This document shows, piece by piece, positions 22,293 through 33,889 of a stretch of 64,000 nucleotides of DNA. The DNA lies in the NCBI GenBank assembly GCA_015501055.1, contig JADNYV010000164.1:1-64000 (forward strand), given 5' to 3'. The stretch is from Mucidula mucida (taxonomy: Eukaryota > Basidiomycota > Agaricomycetes > Agaricales > Physalacriaceae). The first letter of the stretch is position 1, and every line of letters starts with the position of its first letter. The notes beneath the pieces are model-generated. The model was not told the origin of the DNA. It ran no database searches and saw only the letters and a list, made by a program, of their open reading frames with translations. Made by a program: the position numbers and the translations under genes.

Positions 22293-23525
22293 TCAGTCTA
22301 TATCTAGATATCCACGCGCCCTCAATGTCTTCATCGCCTCGTATTCGTTCCTTTCCGTCTCTGGACCCTCGTCCGAGATATCATAATTTCGAAAAAAATC
22401 TTCCGCCGACATCACTTTCAGCATGTCGTGCACCCTCATCCATCTACCAATCATCCGCATATGTGCGCAGCAACATGCGGGAACATGGTCAAGCAATTCT
22501 GTGATTTCCCATGCCATCAGGCCCTTCATTGTTTCGCCCTTTTGGAGTCTATCCTCGGTGACTGCCGAATGGAGATTAAGGAAGACCACACCAGCTCCGA
22601 CCGAGTCCGTGAGGAGTACGTGATCCGGAACGTGGAGATCACAGTGTATAACATCGTTCTCGTGAAGCGTGGTGATCGCTTTCAGTAGCCGTGGAAGCTA
22701 AGGGGTATAAGGATATATGTGCAGTTAAGAACACGTAGACTGACCATTGGCGCACGCTTCATGAAATACTCTGTCAGAACCGCGGATGGGATAGGTAATT
22801 CCGCAGGATGAGCGTTCTCGGACATCCATTCAGTGAGTGTGCGACCTTCAATGTATTCCGTGATAAAGACGTATGCGTCCTCGTCGTTTGGCATCTGGAT
22901 CTGTTGTACCATGTAAGCTTTTCATTTCGCCCGAATGCACAGCGACGTACCTGATGAAGCCCGTAAGAGTATGGAATAATCCCCCTTGAAGGTGTTCAAG
23001 TTTTTCAAACATGAGGAAGTCGTGTGCGACGAGAGTGATATAATGCGGAACGCGCAGTCGAGAAATGTTCCTGTTACGGTCAGAGGTATCTGGAATCACC
23101 ATGCGGGACTGTTGAGCAATCTTCAGCACGACACGTCCCACAGAAGTCTTGGAGTCCTGGTCATCGACCGCCACCATGTCAGCAAGCCAGGTATGCGGCC
23201 TTGCAAGCTTCTCGTCCCGCAAAGGACGCGTAAGAACCAATTTCACGTCCAGCGTTCTCTCACTTCGGTCGGCGTCTAATCGTAGAAGTGGGGGAGGCAT
23301 GCGAAAACCTGCAGCAACGTCCTCTGGAGACGGACACCCCTTCAAAGGCAATGTCACTACCGACTCGAAGCGCAATGACTCCTCCAGCGGATACACTTCC
23401 TGGTGGTTGTGGTACACCCGCCACTTCTGACAGTCGAGGAGCAAGTCCTGGTACGATTGATATACCCTGTCCGGAGAACGCATCAGATCTTTGACAGTGG
23501 CAGTAGAAAGTAAGGAGGGAGGCAT
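22293..23525 (-). pseudogene. Kinase-like protein, subfamily D copy 2 (one-base frameshift)
   Basis: Minus-strand exons are 22951-23525, 22745-22900 and 22293-22697. Exon 1 (MPPSLLSTATVKDLMRSPDR) contains GRVVLKIAQQS; exon 2 the hinge VFITEYIEGRTLTEW; exon 3 the catalytic-loop position HCDLHVPDHVLL and VFLNLHSA in place of DFG, so two catalytic positions are changed. A G-run at the HLQGG codons has five bases here and six in D4, which shifts the end of exon 1 (LFHTLTGFIR instead of the expected IIPYSYGLHQ). The homopolymer position makes sequencing error a real alternative. Otherwise complete. Confidence 0.75.
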
Positions 23526-23851
23526 CATGAGTCGTTCAGAACGAGGAGGATGATGCTCGGTTGGGCGTGGACGCAGCTTTTCATACCTCTCGGGTAACGG
23601 AGCTTCGACTCCTTTCGGCCAATGGCATAATTCGCTAGGACCACTGCCTGTCCGCGTGGGCATCCCTGACCAACTGTTATGCAGGAGTCTGGCGACTATG
23701 ACCATGTACAGATGAGAGCCGATGTTTCACGCAAACATCGCATGTCTTCCAGCTGGTCGTTCACCGAAAGCACGTAGCGTGGGTATAATATTAAAAGATT
23801 GCCTCGTGTTGTCCAATGAATTATAACTCCGCCAGCCCTACCCTACCTTCG

Positions 23852-24931
23852 ATGCCTCTGCAACTTGGCTGCAGAGAAAGTCAATATTTCCCCGTCGTCC
23901 TTTGGACTGGTCCCGGGTCCTACGTATACGCCGACGGACGCCAAAGGAGTCAACCAGTTGGCCGAGGAGATTCGTCCGCATCAGCAGGCAGACTCAGAAC
24001 GCCCTCTTGCGGTGACTAGAAATCCTATTCTGGACTTCACGGATACGATCCTTGTCCGCGGGCGCGAGAAGCCTTTCAATGGGAGAGGATTACCTGAATT
24101 CCTGCGCGGTGGTGGAGATTATGAACGTACGTTGAAGCTCGTTGAGCCCATTCCACATGCTTCCCAAGCGGTCTCATCGAACAGGATCCTTGACAAGGTT
24201 GAGGGCGGGCATTCAAGGATTTGGAAGGCTTGGCTCATTCCAGTCAATAACCCGACCGTTGGCGACATCGGCGTGCTGAAACTTTCCAGCAATCCGCAAT
24301 GCCACTTCCAACGGCCCGCGAAAGACGTTTCCAGGACTTTTTTTTGGCGCACGAGGCGGCTGATCGTTATACAGCGTTTGTTTCGATGAAGACTGACGTA
24401 GCATTTTCAAGATGGTCATGCCTCATGAGGAGGAGGCGTACGTACTGATATTGGAGTACATCCAAGGCGAAACGATTGTCCAGTGGTTGTCTCCCCTCCC
24501 GAACGCCGATGACCTAAGCGAAGAATACACTGAACATCTCGAATCCTACGAGAGAGTCATGAGTGTAGATTGCACGAGCGATTCGCAGAAGATTACATCC
24601 CCTACAGATCAATTCTTGTTTGCAGATGATGGACGCCCTTCATTTGCATAATATCGCGCATGGCAGCCCACTGGGCCAGAATATTATGATCACGACATCT
24701 ACGCCCGGAGCTGGATCGTCAAGTCTTCCACTGAACATCGACGTCCAACGGTTCAGCGTGATATCCATCGATTTCGGAGATTGCAGGTTCCTTCAAGGGT
24801 GTGAAGAGAGAGAAAGAGCCGAGGCGAAGAAAAAGGATAAGGAGTGGCTGATGAATGATTTGCTGTGCTGCACCTCCCATGACACGATCGTTTACAAGAT
24901 AGCCACGGAACAGGCGATTGAGATGTATTAG
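23852..24931 (+). pseudogene. Kinase-like protein, subfamily B copy 2 (frameshifts, lost splice donor)
   Basis: The start ATG at 23852 is shifted by one base from the conserved frame (SPSSFGLV...), a further base is missing in the VLKIFQQS region near 24280, and about 95 bp covering the end of exon 1 and the intron-1 donor are deleted near 24362. Exon 2 (24412-24558, MVMPHEEEAYVLILEYIQG) and exon 3 (24626-24931, HGSPLGQNIMI, SIDFGDCR) remain open. The gene cannot give a normal B protein. It is paired with C2, as B1 is with C1. Confidence 0.85.
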
Positions 24932-25458
24932 GAGGAGTATTAGCCACGAGACTGGTCATTGAGATATGGTAGGAAATGTGTACTCAGTGTCATTCGCCAG
25001 TGGTCGGATTGACGCGACGGCAAACGGAGCACGCGCGACTGTGTTGGCGTTTCTGTCAGCAGAATACAAAGCCACAAGTTGTTGGACGCCCCAGACTTCT
25101 GTGATTTCGCCTGGGCGTCTAGGACATCCCACAGTGGTCGGGTAGCCTGATGAGTACGACAAAGTTAGCACTGTGATAATATAAGCAGTTCGTCAATACC
25201 ATGCCTTTATTCTTTCTTTCCTCGTGAATTTCAAAGCGGGAGCTCGATGTATTCTGCGACAAAGATAGCGGGTACTAAACTCCCAGGACGCGCGTCCATG
25301 ATGGGACACGGAAGGAAGCAAATTCAAACTCCGTCAACCATCGTGAGTCCAATCATAATATTGAGGCCACTCTGCGAAGTAACTTTAGTTCTTAGACGTT
25401 GTGAGGAAAGTTACCCTCGGTTACCGGTACCCCTGCACTCTGGCCATACGTTCCTGAT

Positions 25459-25466
25459 TATAAAAG
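25459..25466 (+). promoter_or_regulatory. TATA box of C2
   Basis: TATAAAAG lies 64 nt before the C2 ATG. The same box at the same spacing precedes C3 and the C1 remnant. It sits almost exactly at the left edge of the large duplicated segment. Confidence 0.6.
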
Positions 25467-25522
25467 CAGGCCGTTGCGGAGATGAACTTTCCATCAAGCA
25501 CAACGACGTCCCTTGTAGCTTC

Positions 25523-26642
25523 ATGCCTGCGGCCTCCATAGCTCCTGAAGCTCGAGCTTCATCGCCTCAAGACAGCGAGGGCCCTTACACGGGTCCATTT
25601 GAACCCACGTTCACTCCGCCTGCGGGCGTCGATATTACGAAACCTGCCTCCGTGGTCCAGTACTGCGAGAAACTTGCCGACGACGCGATCAAGGCCCGTC
25701 TTCAGCCTCTCCATGTTGGATGGTCCTTTGAGGCTGAAATCAAGCCACATGCTCGCGCTCGCGCGCGACCACGTAATATCGTCGTGTGCCGCCTCTGCTG
25801 CAGCTCATGCAGAAAACGACATTCAGGTTTGAGCTACATCGCGCCCTGCAGCCATACAATCCTAGAGCCGGTGCTCAATGGTCCCAAGTATGGGTCGCTG
25901 CCCTTACGGATCGCGAAATCACAGACGCGGAACGTATCGGTGTCGTCCTCAAAATCATCCAGCCTTCCCTACTGCCCCATCCACGATATGACGACGAGAC
26001 GCTCAAACATTATCGCTTTCCGGAGCACGTTGCGAAAGCCGAGGATGTCATTTACCAGAAAGCCTTGGCCAATGTTCAAGGGGGGCCCGTGCCTTATTAC
26101 TTCGGCAAGACGAAGGTTCGTTCTTGATTTCTTTGCCTAGCCACGTCTTCAAATGCATATTCTAGGTCATCATGCCCAGCGGCGAAGAAGCTGACGTTCT
26201 AGTCTTCGAGGCCATCGGTGGGGAGACTGTGCAATCTTGGGTGCAACGGTTTGAAGCTGCCTCAAAGAAGGACGCCGACTTGATGATTGCACAGCTTCCC
26301 AGACTCGTAAGTGGCCATCTGCTGCTTGTAGCAGCTATCCTTCTTGACTAATTCCACTCATAGACTCATGCCATTACTCACTCTTATCGCCGACTAGGGG
26401 AACGTCTTGTTCTTCATCGCGACGTCTGCCTGGAGAACATGATCTGGACAATCGTTGACTTTGGAGACAGCTGTCTCCGAGTTTCCGAATCGATCTTGGA
26501 CGATGAGGACGAAGGTTGGAATGCTGGCGCGTTTGTCATTGGACACTGTCGCCTCGCTTATCCATCATTCAAGGTTTGGGCTGCGAATGAAGGAAAAGCC
26601 ATGATTGCTGAGTTCCACATGGAAGGCTGGGATACCAAATAA
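25523..26642 (+). pseudogene. Kinase-like protein, subfamily C copy 2 (frameshift, 18-bp deletion)
   Basis: Exon positions by comparison with C3 are 25523-26115, 26166-26306 and 26364-26642. Exon 1 lacks one base near 25772 (CCACGTAATATCG against CCACCTAAATATCG in C3), which moves the ATP-lysine region into another frame. Exon 1 also has a 12-bp in-frame insertion. Exon 3 keeps the canonical HRDVCLEN but lacks 18 bp (TAKGNVI region) immediately before VDFGDS, removing the strand between catalytic loop and DFG. Left-most gene of the first large-duplication copy. Confidence 0.8.
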
Positions 26643-27073
26643 ATTTAGCACTTAGTACCAATTTACCTGTAATTTGTGAAGGGCATTGAGCATGCACTTA
26701 ATCTTCTGCGACCTGTCTACTGTCTCCGCACCAACTTCCTAGTCGTCATGAGGTTGTTTCCAGCGTATTGGCACCCTTTCGTTGTTCAAACACAGCGCCG
26801 TGCATTCGGTTCCTTGGTTCTAAGCACCGAGTTCCCTTGAGTTTATCGGTCGTTACAGTTGTCGCTGCCAGTATGTCACCCAGGACGATGTCGACGAAGC
26901 ACCCGATGCCGAGCGACCCATCACGCAAGCTGGATGAGCTCGGATGAGATGCTTGTTGCTGCCAATTCAGACGCCCATCAACAAACCGACATCATAGCCT
27001 TGTGAGCCCGTGGCTTAGCTGTCATATGCATTCGTGTCGACTGGTCTCCCTAAGGCGTAAAATAAAAAACAAA
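26643..27073. other. C-D spacer, no gene
   Basis: Convergent 3' flanks of C2 (plus) and D3 (minus), duplicated at 43702-44121. No open frame with support. Confidence 0.6.
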
Positions 27074-28252
27074 TCAATCTTTATCTAATTGTCCACTTGC
27101 CGCCAATGCCTTCATTGCCTCGTATTCATTCCTTTCCGTCTCTGGACCCTCGTCCGAGAGATCGTAATTCAGAAAAAATGCTTCCGGGACCATTTTCAGC
27201 ATGTCGCGCCCCCGCAACCATCTACCAATCATTCGTTTATGTGCGGCACAATATTCGGGAACATGCCAAAGTAATCGACTTGTGTCCCAGTCTGTCATGT
27301 CCTTCATTATTTCGTGCGGTCTGGGATCCTCCTCAGGGACTGCCGAATGGCAATTAATGAAGACCACACCCGCTCCCGAGTCCGTGAGCAGTATGTGATC
27401 CGGGATATGGAGATCACAGTGAACAACGCCATTTCAGTAGCCGTGGAAGCTAAGGGGTATTAGAATTTGTGTGCAGTTCAGAATATGTAGACTGACCATT
27501 GGTGCACGCTTTATGAAATATTCTGTCAAAACCGCGGATGGGTAGGTAATTTCGCAGGATGAGCATTCTCCGACATTCATGCACCGAGTGTGCGACCTTC
27601 AATGTATTCAGTAATGAAGACGTATGCGTCCTCGTCGTTTGGCATCTTGATCTGTTGTATCATGTGAGATTTGGATTCGCCCGAATGTACAGCGACGTAC
27701 CTGATGAAGCCCATAAGAGTATGGAATAACCCCCCTTGAAGGCGGTGAAGTTTTTCAAAACGAGAAAGTCGTGAGCGACGAGAGTAATAGGACTCTCGAA
27801 ATGTCCTGTGACGGTCAGAGGTATCTGGAATGTCATGCGGGACTGTTGAGCAATCTTCAGCACGACGCGTCCCACAGAAGTCTCGGAGTCCCGGTCATGA
27901 TCCCACCACGTCGGCAAGCCAGTATGCGGCCGTGCATGCTTCTCGTCCCGCAGAGGCCGCGTAAGAACCAATTTCCCTTCCAGCGTTCTCTCACTTCGGT
28001 TGGCGTCTAAACGTAAAAGTGGGGAGGCATGCGAAGACCTGCAGCGACGTCCCCTGGAGAAGGGCACTCCTTAAAGGCAACGTCACTACTGAATCGAGGC
28101 GCAATGACTCCTCCAGCGGATACTTCCTGGTGGTTGTGGTACACCCGCCACTTCTGACAGTCGAGGAGCAAGTCTTGGTACGATTGTTATACCCGGTACG
28201 GAGAACGCATCAGATCTTTGACAGTGGCAGTAGAAAGTAAGGAGGGAGGCAT
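27074..28252 (-). pseudogene. Kinase-like protein, subfamily D copy 3 (multiply frameshifted)
   Basis: The minus strand retains D sequence from MPPSLLSTATVKDLMRSP (ATG 28252) to the C-terminal EAMKALAASGQLDKD at 27074, but small deletions interrupt exon 1 repeatedly: AGTGGGGAGG for AGTGGGGGAGG, CTTAAAGG for CTTAAAAGG, and two bases near 28120, among others. A 23-bp deletion just before the catalytic loop (between CTGAAA and the CACTGTGAT codons) is shared with D4, so it predates the segmental duplication. DFG is replaced by NCH. Clearly non-functional as read. Confidence 0.85.
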
Positions 28253-28592
28253 CATGAGTCGTTCAGAACGAGGAGGATGATGCTCGGTCGGGTGTGGACG
28301 CAGCTTTTTATACGTCTCGGGTAGCGGAGCTGACAGATAGACCACGGTATAGGATGGAGAGCCCGGCAATCTGACTAGAGCAGTGGCATGCCTGGCTCTG
28401 TTGCAGTCTTTGCCAGCCGTCTACAGCTCTGCGGAATCAAGAACACACCGCCTGCAGTTGTCCAACTTCCGGTGGTGGGCGTCATGTATGAGTCAGCCGA
28501 GGTTGGCTGAAAATAACATGCGCAAGCAAGCTTGACATCGCTTTCAAAGACTACTTTCTTTCTCGTAGATTAAGCATCTTTCCCGCGTCAAC
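28253..28592. other. Divergent intergenic region D3 / A3
   Basis: Contains the D-type TATA box (TATAAAAAG on minus, near 28311) and the A3 leader. It is almost identical to 45318-45668 apart from a short replaced stretch just before the A start codon (28568-28590). Confidence 0.6.
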
Positions 28593-29835
28593 ATGCCCGC
28601 TACATCCTGCCCTGCCTACGAGATAGACGAGGACATTCCCGTCACTCTTATGGAGGAGTATGGCGACCGCGACTATCTACAGAGGAAATATGAGGATGCA
28701 CGCAAACGTCGCATCTCTTACAGGTGGTCGTTCACCGAAGTCATCGAGAAACTCCCAATTGCACCAACTCCCAATCAGCGTCCAATCCCGTCGTTTGCTT
28801 TAGATGGTGGCCAATATTGTTTTCGACCGATTAGCGCTCCCAAGCCAGCGTCATTTGCGGAAGCGGAGAGCGCCCAGAGTTCCCAAGTCTGGGGTGCGAA
28901 TGTCTTCAAAGCTGACTCTTGCGGCCCCGCCGTCCAGCAGAGCCAGCCCGAGCGTGTCATCTTGAAGATTCTCCAGCCCTCCATGCGCCCGTTCCCGGAT
29001 GACAGGGGGATTCGTCTGGGATCACCTGCGCATCAATTGGCTTACTCTGAAGAGATTCTGTATAAGCATCTGCGGCCATTACAGGGCTCTCATATTCCCT
29101 ACTACTTCGGCACGTTCCTGGTAACTTAGTATTGCAGTGCACTCTTCGTCGACTGACTCCTCGACTAAGGTGACTCTTCCAAACGGAGAAGATGCCTACG
29201 TTCTCATCCTGGAATACATTGAGGGCGAGGTGCTCCAAGAATGGGTCACGGAGTATGACACGAACGAAACCCGCGCACGCGAAGTACTTCCCGTTATGGT
29301 ACGTTCCCTCACGACTTACACACAGTCGTTGAATGTTTTCTAGATTCACTCCCTCATTGATACCTTTCGCGCCATTCATGGAGCCTACGTAGCGCACACC
29401 GATATGCACATGGACTTGACCAACATTATTGTTCGTCCCGACGGGACAGTCGTTATCATTGATTTTGCAGACTGCGCGATATTGGAAACTCCCCAGGATA
29501 CAGAAAGACTTGTTCGTACATTGGCGTGCGGCAGTGACAACCAAGGCTACTATTGTGCTCACAGGCTCTTGAACTACTGTCTATACAATGCGGGAGGACC
29601 GGCTAGAGCTAGGCTGCAGGATTGGGCGAGGACTCCAGGAAATATACCCGCTGAGGTCATGTATCCAGACGGACCACCCAGGCCCGTTGACAGCGACCAA
29701 GAGAGCGATGGCGACGATTCTTCGTTTTACAAAAGCGACGCGACGGACTCTGATGATGCATTTTACGAAAGCGATGCGACGGCCTCTGATGTTTCGTTGC
29801 ACGAAAGCGATGCGACGGACTCTGATGAAGATTGA
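28593..29835 (+). CDS. Kinase-like protein, subfamily A copy 3
   Basis: Exons 28593-29120, 29170-29298 and 29344-29835 encode 382 residues (MPATSCPAYEIDEDIPVTL start). Introns of 49 and 45 nt are phase 0. Motifs: RVILKILQPSM, hinge-like LILEYIEGEVLQEW, catalytic loop HTDMHMDLTN, and IIDFADC for DFG. The tail has three tandem units of about 12 residues (FYKSDATDSD, FYESDATASD, LHESDATDSD) before the final ED; A1 and A2 show one. The copy is intact and nearly identical to A4. HTD for HRD, two extra residues before the loop Asn, and DFA for DFG argue against ordinary kinase activity. Confidence 0.8.
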
Positions 29836-31027
29836 AGCTTCGGCGCATTGTTTGATACCTGTACGGTACTGTACTACTTTTCAGTAAAGGAAAGCAGTTT
29901 ACAACAATTGTCATACTTCATTGTTCGGAAATTTCATTGAACGTCTCTAGGGACGATGCTATCGCAAATGGACTGAGAGTAAACTTTCGGCGTCGGCGGA
30001 AAGCAAGTGAGATGGTATTTCTGTCACTTCTTAGCGCTAACCCGTCTAGGCGAGCTTGGGTAACGAGGCTCCGGCAGTATCAAGTGACACGAATGCTCCC
30101 ACTGATGGCTTGATCGAATCCCCTGCAACTCTGTCAGTAGCTGCCTCTTAGGCAGTCGGTCTGGTATATTCCTAGGACCGTCAGCTAACATATACATGTG
30201 TTGAGCGTCCAGCACCGGTGAGTACTACGGCGCGTTTTGTTATTCCTCGTGAAAGGACAAGCGACGACAGCCCTCTCCCTCATCAAACATTTCATGTCCA
30301 TCAATGACACTTTGCATGCAGAACCCGAGACCCCCTACCCCATACGCATCTACCGAGAAGCGGTAAACTCCAAAGCATTGTTATCCTTCCTTTAAATAAA
30401 ACTTCTGGAAGGGTTCACGTAAATCCCTCTGCGTCTCTCATCCCCGTCCCCGCGTTAATGCCAACCTGTGTCCTGGCGAAGCCTCATCGCTACCCGACTG
30501 GGCTTAACGAAAAAGTATACGTCAGCATGCACGGATACCCTTCCTACAAGTCATGGCATTTACAGCCTCATACCCTCTTCACGCGCATCAGACTGCGCCA
30601 CCTCGGATTCTGTCGAGGTTGATGCGATTCCTGGAATCATTACTGGGCAGCGCAGCCGCCGAATATTCTTCATTGTCCTAGCCCAGCAGAGAGCCGTTGA
30701 AGGCACAAGTCAACCGAGCTGCACAGGAGAAGTTCCATGGAGAGCATCAGGCGGTGGGACAGAATTCGGGGATGTAACGAGAGGCCGAGGTAGTGGCACA
30801 GGCATAAGCTGTAGATGGAGCCAATCGATATAAAGGCTACTAGTATCCCTCTTCCTTCTTCGTTCGGGTCGCCTCACTTTAGTTAAGATCACATTGTTTT
30901 CGTATCGTACATAGAAATAACTGGATAGGTAACTGCATAGCAAGACATAGTAAGGTAGAGAGTAAAATACAAAGCATTAATCACAACATGAGAGCGTGTC
31001 AGAGCGGCGGCTCCGGGGAGATCAACG
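29836..31027. other. A3 3' flank with a small unrecognised plus-strand ORF
   Basis: From about 30459 a frame beginning MPTCVLAKPHRYPTG is open briefly, then coding-like sequence continues in another frame (SLIPSSRASDCATSDSVEVD...) to near 30833. The same arrangement is at 47537-47856. A TTTAAATAAAA box lies about 70 bases upstream. It may be a small gene of about 105 codons with one frame change; no family recognised. Confidence 0.3.
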
Positions 31028-31940
31028 TCAAGGACAATATTTCCTTCGATGTCCTTCAATCGTTAAAGGGAGGGCTCTCTGCCTCCGATCAAACAACTCA
31101 ATCCACAGCCGCATCATCTTTTTCCATAAGCCACCGTTCCTCCTCCACTCTCCCTCAAGGCCACTGACAATGACATCCGCGAGGTAGATGTCCTTTCCCA
31201 AATCAGCTCCTGACAATGAAACATCTTGTCCCCCTCCGGCGCGTTGAGGTCGTACTTCGCGTTAGGTAGCGGAAATCCTTCACGGAACCACTATACAAGC
31301 CCAATTGCTCGCGTGAAACGACCGTGATAAACGGTTCAATGAGGATACCCTGTAGCGTAGGAGAGGAAAGGAACGCTATGAGGAGTTCGGCAAGCGCTCT
31401 GTACATGTCGTGTTTTTCATTGACTACCGTGAGGTCGTGGAGGAGTATGTGGACAAGAAGCGGGAGGAATGAGCGCCGGATAAGAAATGGAACGGATTCG
31501 TGAATGTCGTACCGACGATCAGAGAGCGATCTAGGAGATACCGCACAATCGTGTTGACTGGGGCGACCGTATCATCGCTGATCATGGAAATGTTCAGCGG
31601 GATGACTTCTCGTCATATCCACCGTCCGTACCAGGAGCCCGAGAAAATCCATGATGCTCAAGTCCTGTTGAACAACCCGATCCAGGTCGTCGAGGAACTG
31701 GAGCAGTTCCCAGCGCGCGTAATGTTGCTACTGCCCAAAGCAGCTCCGGAAGAGCTCGTGATGCTTTGCACCTTCACTCCGGAACTCCTCGAGAGCCGCC
31801 ATATAATCCGGAGGCGATGAAGCAGGCGCTTTCGACGCGCGAGTGGCGTCGGTGAGACTGGAATCGCTGTTACTTCTCGTCCGTCGGGGGTAATGTTCGT
31901 GAAATTCCTCCAATCCCGATGGAGGGAGAATCGCAGGCAT
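31028..31940 (-). pseudogene. Hypothetical protein G, copy 1 (many single-base deletions)
   Basis: Homologous over its whole length to the intact 307-codon frame at 48111-49034. In this copy at least eight one- or two-base losses interrupt it, for example AACCACTATACAAG for AACCACTTATACAAG and GACTTCTCGTC for GACTTCACTCGTC. Differences are dominated by deletions rather than substitutions, which may be pseudogene decay or uncorrected consensus errors. Function unknown. Confidence 0.75.
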
Positions 31941-32666
31941 TTCATCACTGTAATCATCGTCCCATAAGTCCGAGTAGTGAGCTGCTAGAAAGAACGATAT
32001 ATTAGTACGTGTCAAGCCATTGTGGAAGCGCGTGTACATGACTCGGGATCTCTGAAACTTGTCGGAAAAACTTCGTCGTCATGGCTCCAGGCTACCGAAA
32101 GAAGAAGAAGGAGGATCAATAGGAGACGGTGCATAGGGAGTTAGACGCACAAGAAGATTCTTCGGACGCGGACGAAGTCGACCTCGTAGTCGACGTCCAT
32201 TCAGGACCGAAGTCAGCAGAAGCTGTAAAGTATTAAAACGTTCCGCTGATGCTGGTCAGCTAGAATTACATACAGCGAGACGATTTCTCGGAGCTCGCGC
32301 GTTCTAAAGAGCCTCGTCAACAAAGCTTACAGGTTCCGAAGGAGAACGGGGTCATACCGTAGCGAAGCGTGCCCGAGTGCCGCTGAAACTTTGCCTGTTC
32401 AATGCTACCGCCATACGGCGGCGGCTTAGGGACTGGCATGATGATAGCAGAAAGACAACAGCAGCTTGCACTGGAGGGTATTTAAATACGGTGCCGGCTG
32501 TGCGCGACACAGCGACTCATATCAGAGCACCTGGGGTATAGCTGTGAAGTGCCACGCCCTGACTCATACCGCCCTTCGTCGTGTGAATAGATACGAACAT
32601 GACAATGTACATGTGCTACGACTGATGCAGAGATCATGATGGACACACATTCGGCGTGATGGGCGC

Positions 32667-33215
32667 TTAAGGTTCAAGGTATTCAAAACCTTGGTATGTC
32701 GTACATTGTCTAATCGAAAACGTTAGTTGAGCGGGTACCCAATATAGAACGTGCCTGAATGTATACATACCTACACAGGCGCCCCGGCGATAGTCAAAGC
32801 GGTAGTCCACGATGCACGTTCTGAGAAAAGAAACGATAGACGTGTAGATTTTATGTAGCGGTCCGGAAAAGGGCGGTCCGTCCTTCAACCGAACATTGAT
32901 AGAAACATTACAAAGCGCATACACGTCCGTACGTTTGTAACGCAACATGAGATGATGAGCATCGGTCCTGTAAAATGTCAGGGGATGAACAAGGCATCTA
33001 GTTTAGAAAGTCTCTGACCTTCGCAAGTACTTGTGGGGTATCTCAATGATGGTATACCGCTGCAAGAGAATCATCTACAACGAGTCACTTGGTGGAGATA
33101 GAGGCAGCCGTACCCACAAACACGCCACAGTGAGTGTCATGACTTGTTCATGACCGTTCGAGAAGAAAAGGTGTGATCGGTGGCTGTGCCGATGCGATTG
33201 TGATCAACTAAGTAC
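32667..33215 (-). CDS. Hypothetical small protein O, copy 1
   Basis: Minus-strand coding-like sequence (MLRYKRTDVYALCNVSINVR...RLKDGPPFSGPLH) runs to a donor gtaggt near 32770, and a further segment upstream resembles the 50067-50309 frame of the second copy (PLSPPSDSLEMILLQRSTII). The first part is open here but broken in the second copy; the upstream part is the reverse. No family recognised. Confidence 0.25.
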
Positions 33216-33450
33216 ATGCACGTCGTCTTTTATTTCCAATGCTTCGACTAACTCGTGAATACTCGGTTTCCCTCCCTCCGCCCCACTATCCCTGATCTCC
33301 ATCGTTGCAATGCGGTTGTACATTTCTCTAAGCGCACTCCATCAAGTTGGAGATGGTTCAGAATAAGCAACCGCTCGACCTTTCGGAGTTGGAGAGAAGA
33401 TACTATTGGTTATAGTTCAATGACATTTACATTTATATTTACTCTATTGT

Positions 33451-33889
33451 TCAAGCATACACCTTCTCTTTGAAGCCGGGTAAGATGATCGCCGTCTTAT
33501 CCGCCACACTCTCCCTATACCCCGCGTGCCTCTGCCATTTTTGCTTCGCGAACGTCCATTCTACGTCCGCGACATTAGCACCAAGTCATGATTCCAAGGG
33601 AATACAAACGTACCCTCCATAGTTGGGACAGGATTGCCCCTCTTCTCAAAGCCATCCTCTGGGTACTCTTCGCGCTGAAGGACAGGCGACTCTTTTATCG
33701 TGGCAAGAACGACATCGTTGTGCGGTCTTGAGAAATACAGGAGACCTAGTCGATCGACGTGTTGATGGTCTTTCGGTGGGATAGTCACCCTGCGTTGAAG
33801 CCCGTTCAGCTTCAGATACACCTGGTTAGATAGACACTCACCGATGAATAGTACTCTTCACATAGCCACCAGTCAGAAACTGCAGCGCA
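33451..33889 (-). pseudogene. 2OG-Fe(II) dioxygenase, 3' fragment left at the duplication edge
   Basis: The minus strand matches exons 8 and 9 and the last bases of exon 7 of the complete gene at 50450-51967 (RRVTIPPKDHQHVDRLGLLYF, then ...FKEKVYA ending TGA at 33451). Everything upstream, including the iron ligands, is absent: at about 33890 the sequence changes to the 3' part of family F copy 3. The fragment lacks the active site. Confidence 0.9.
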
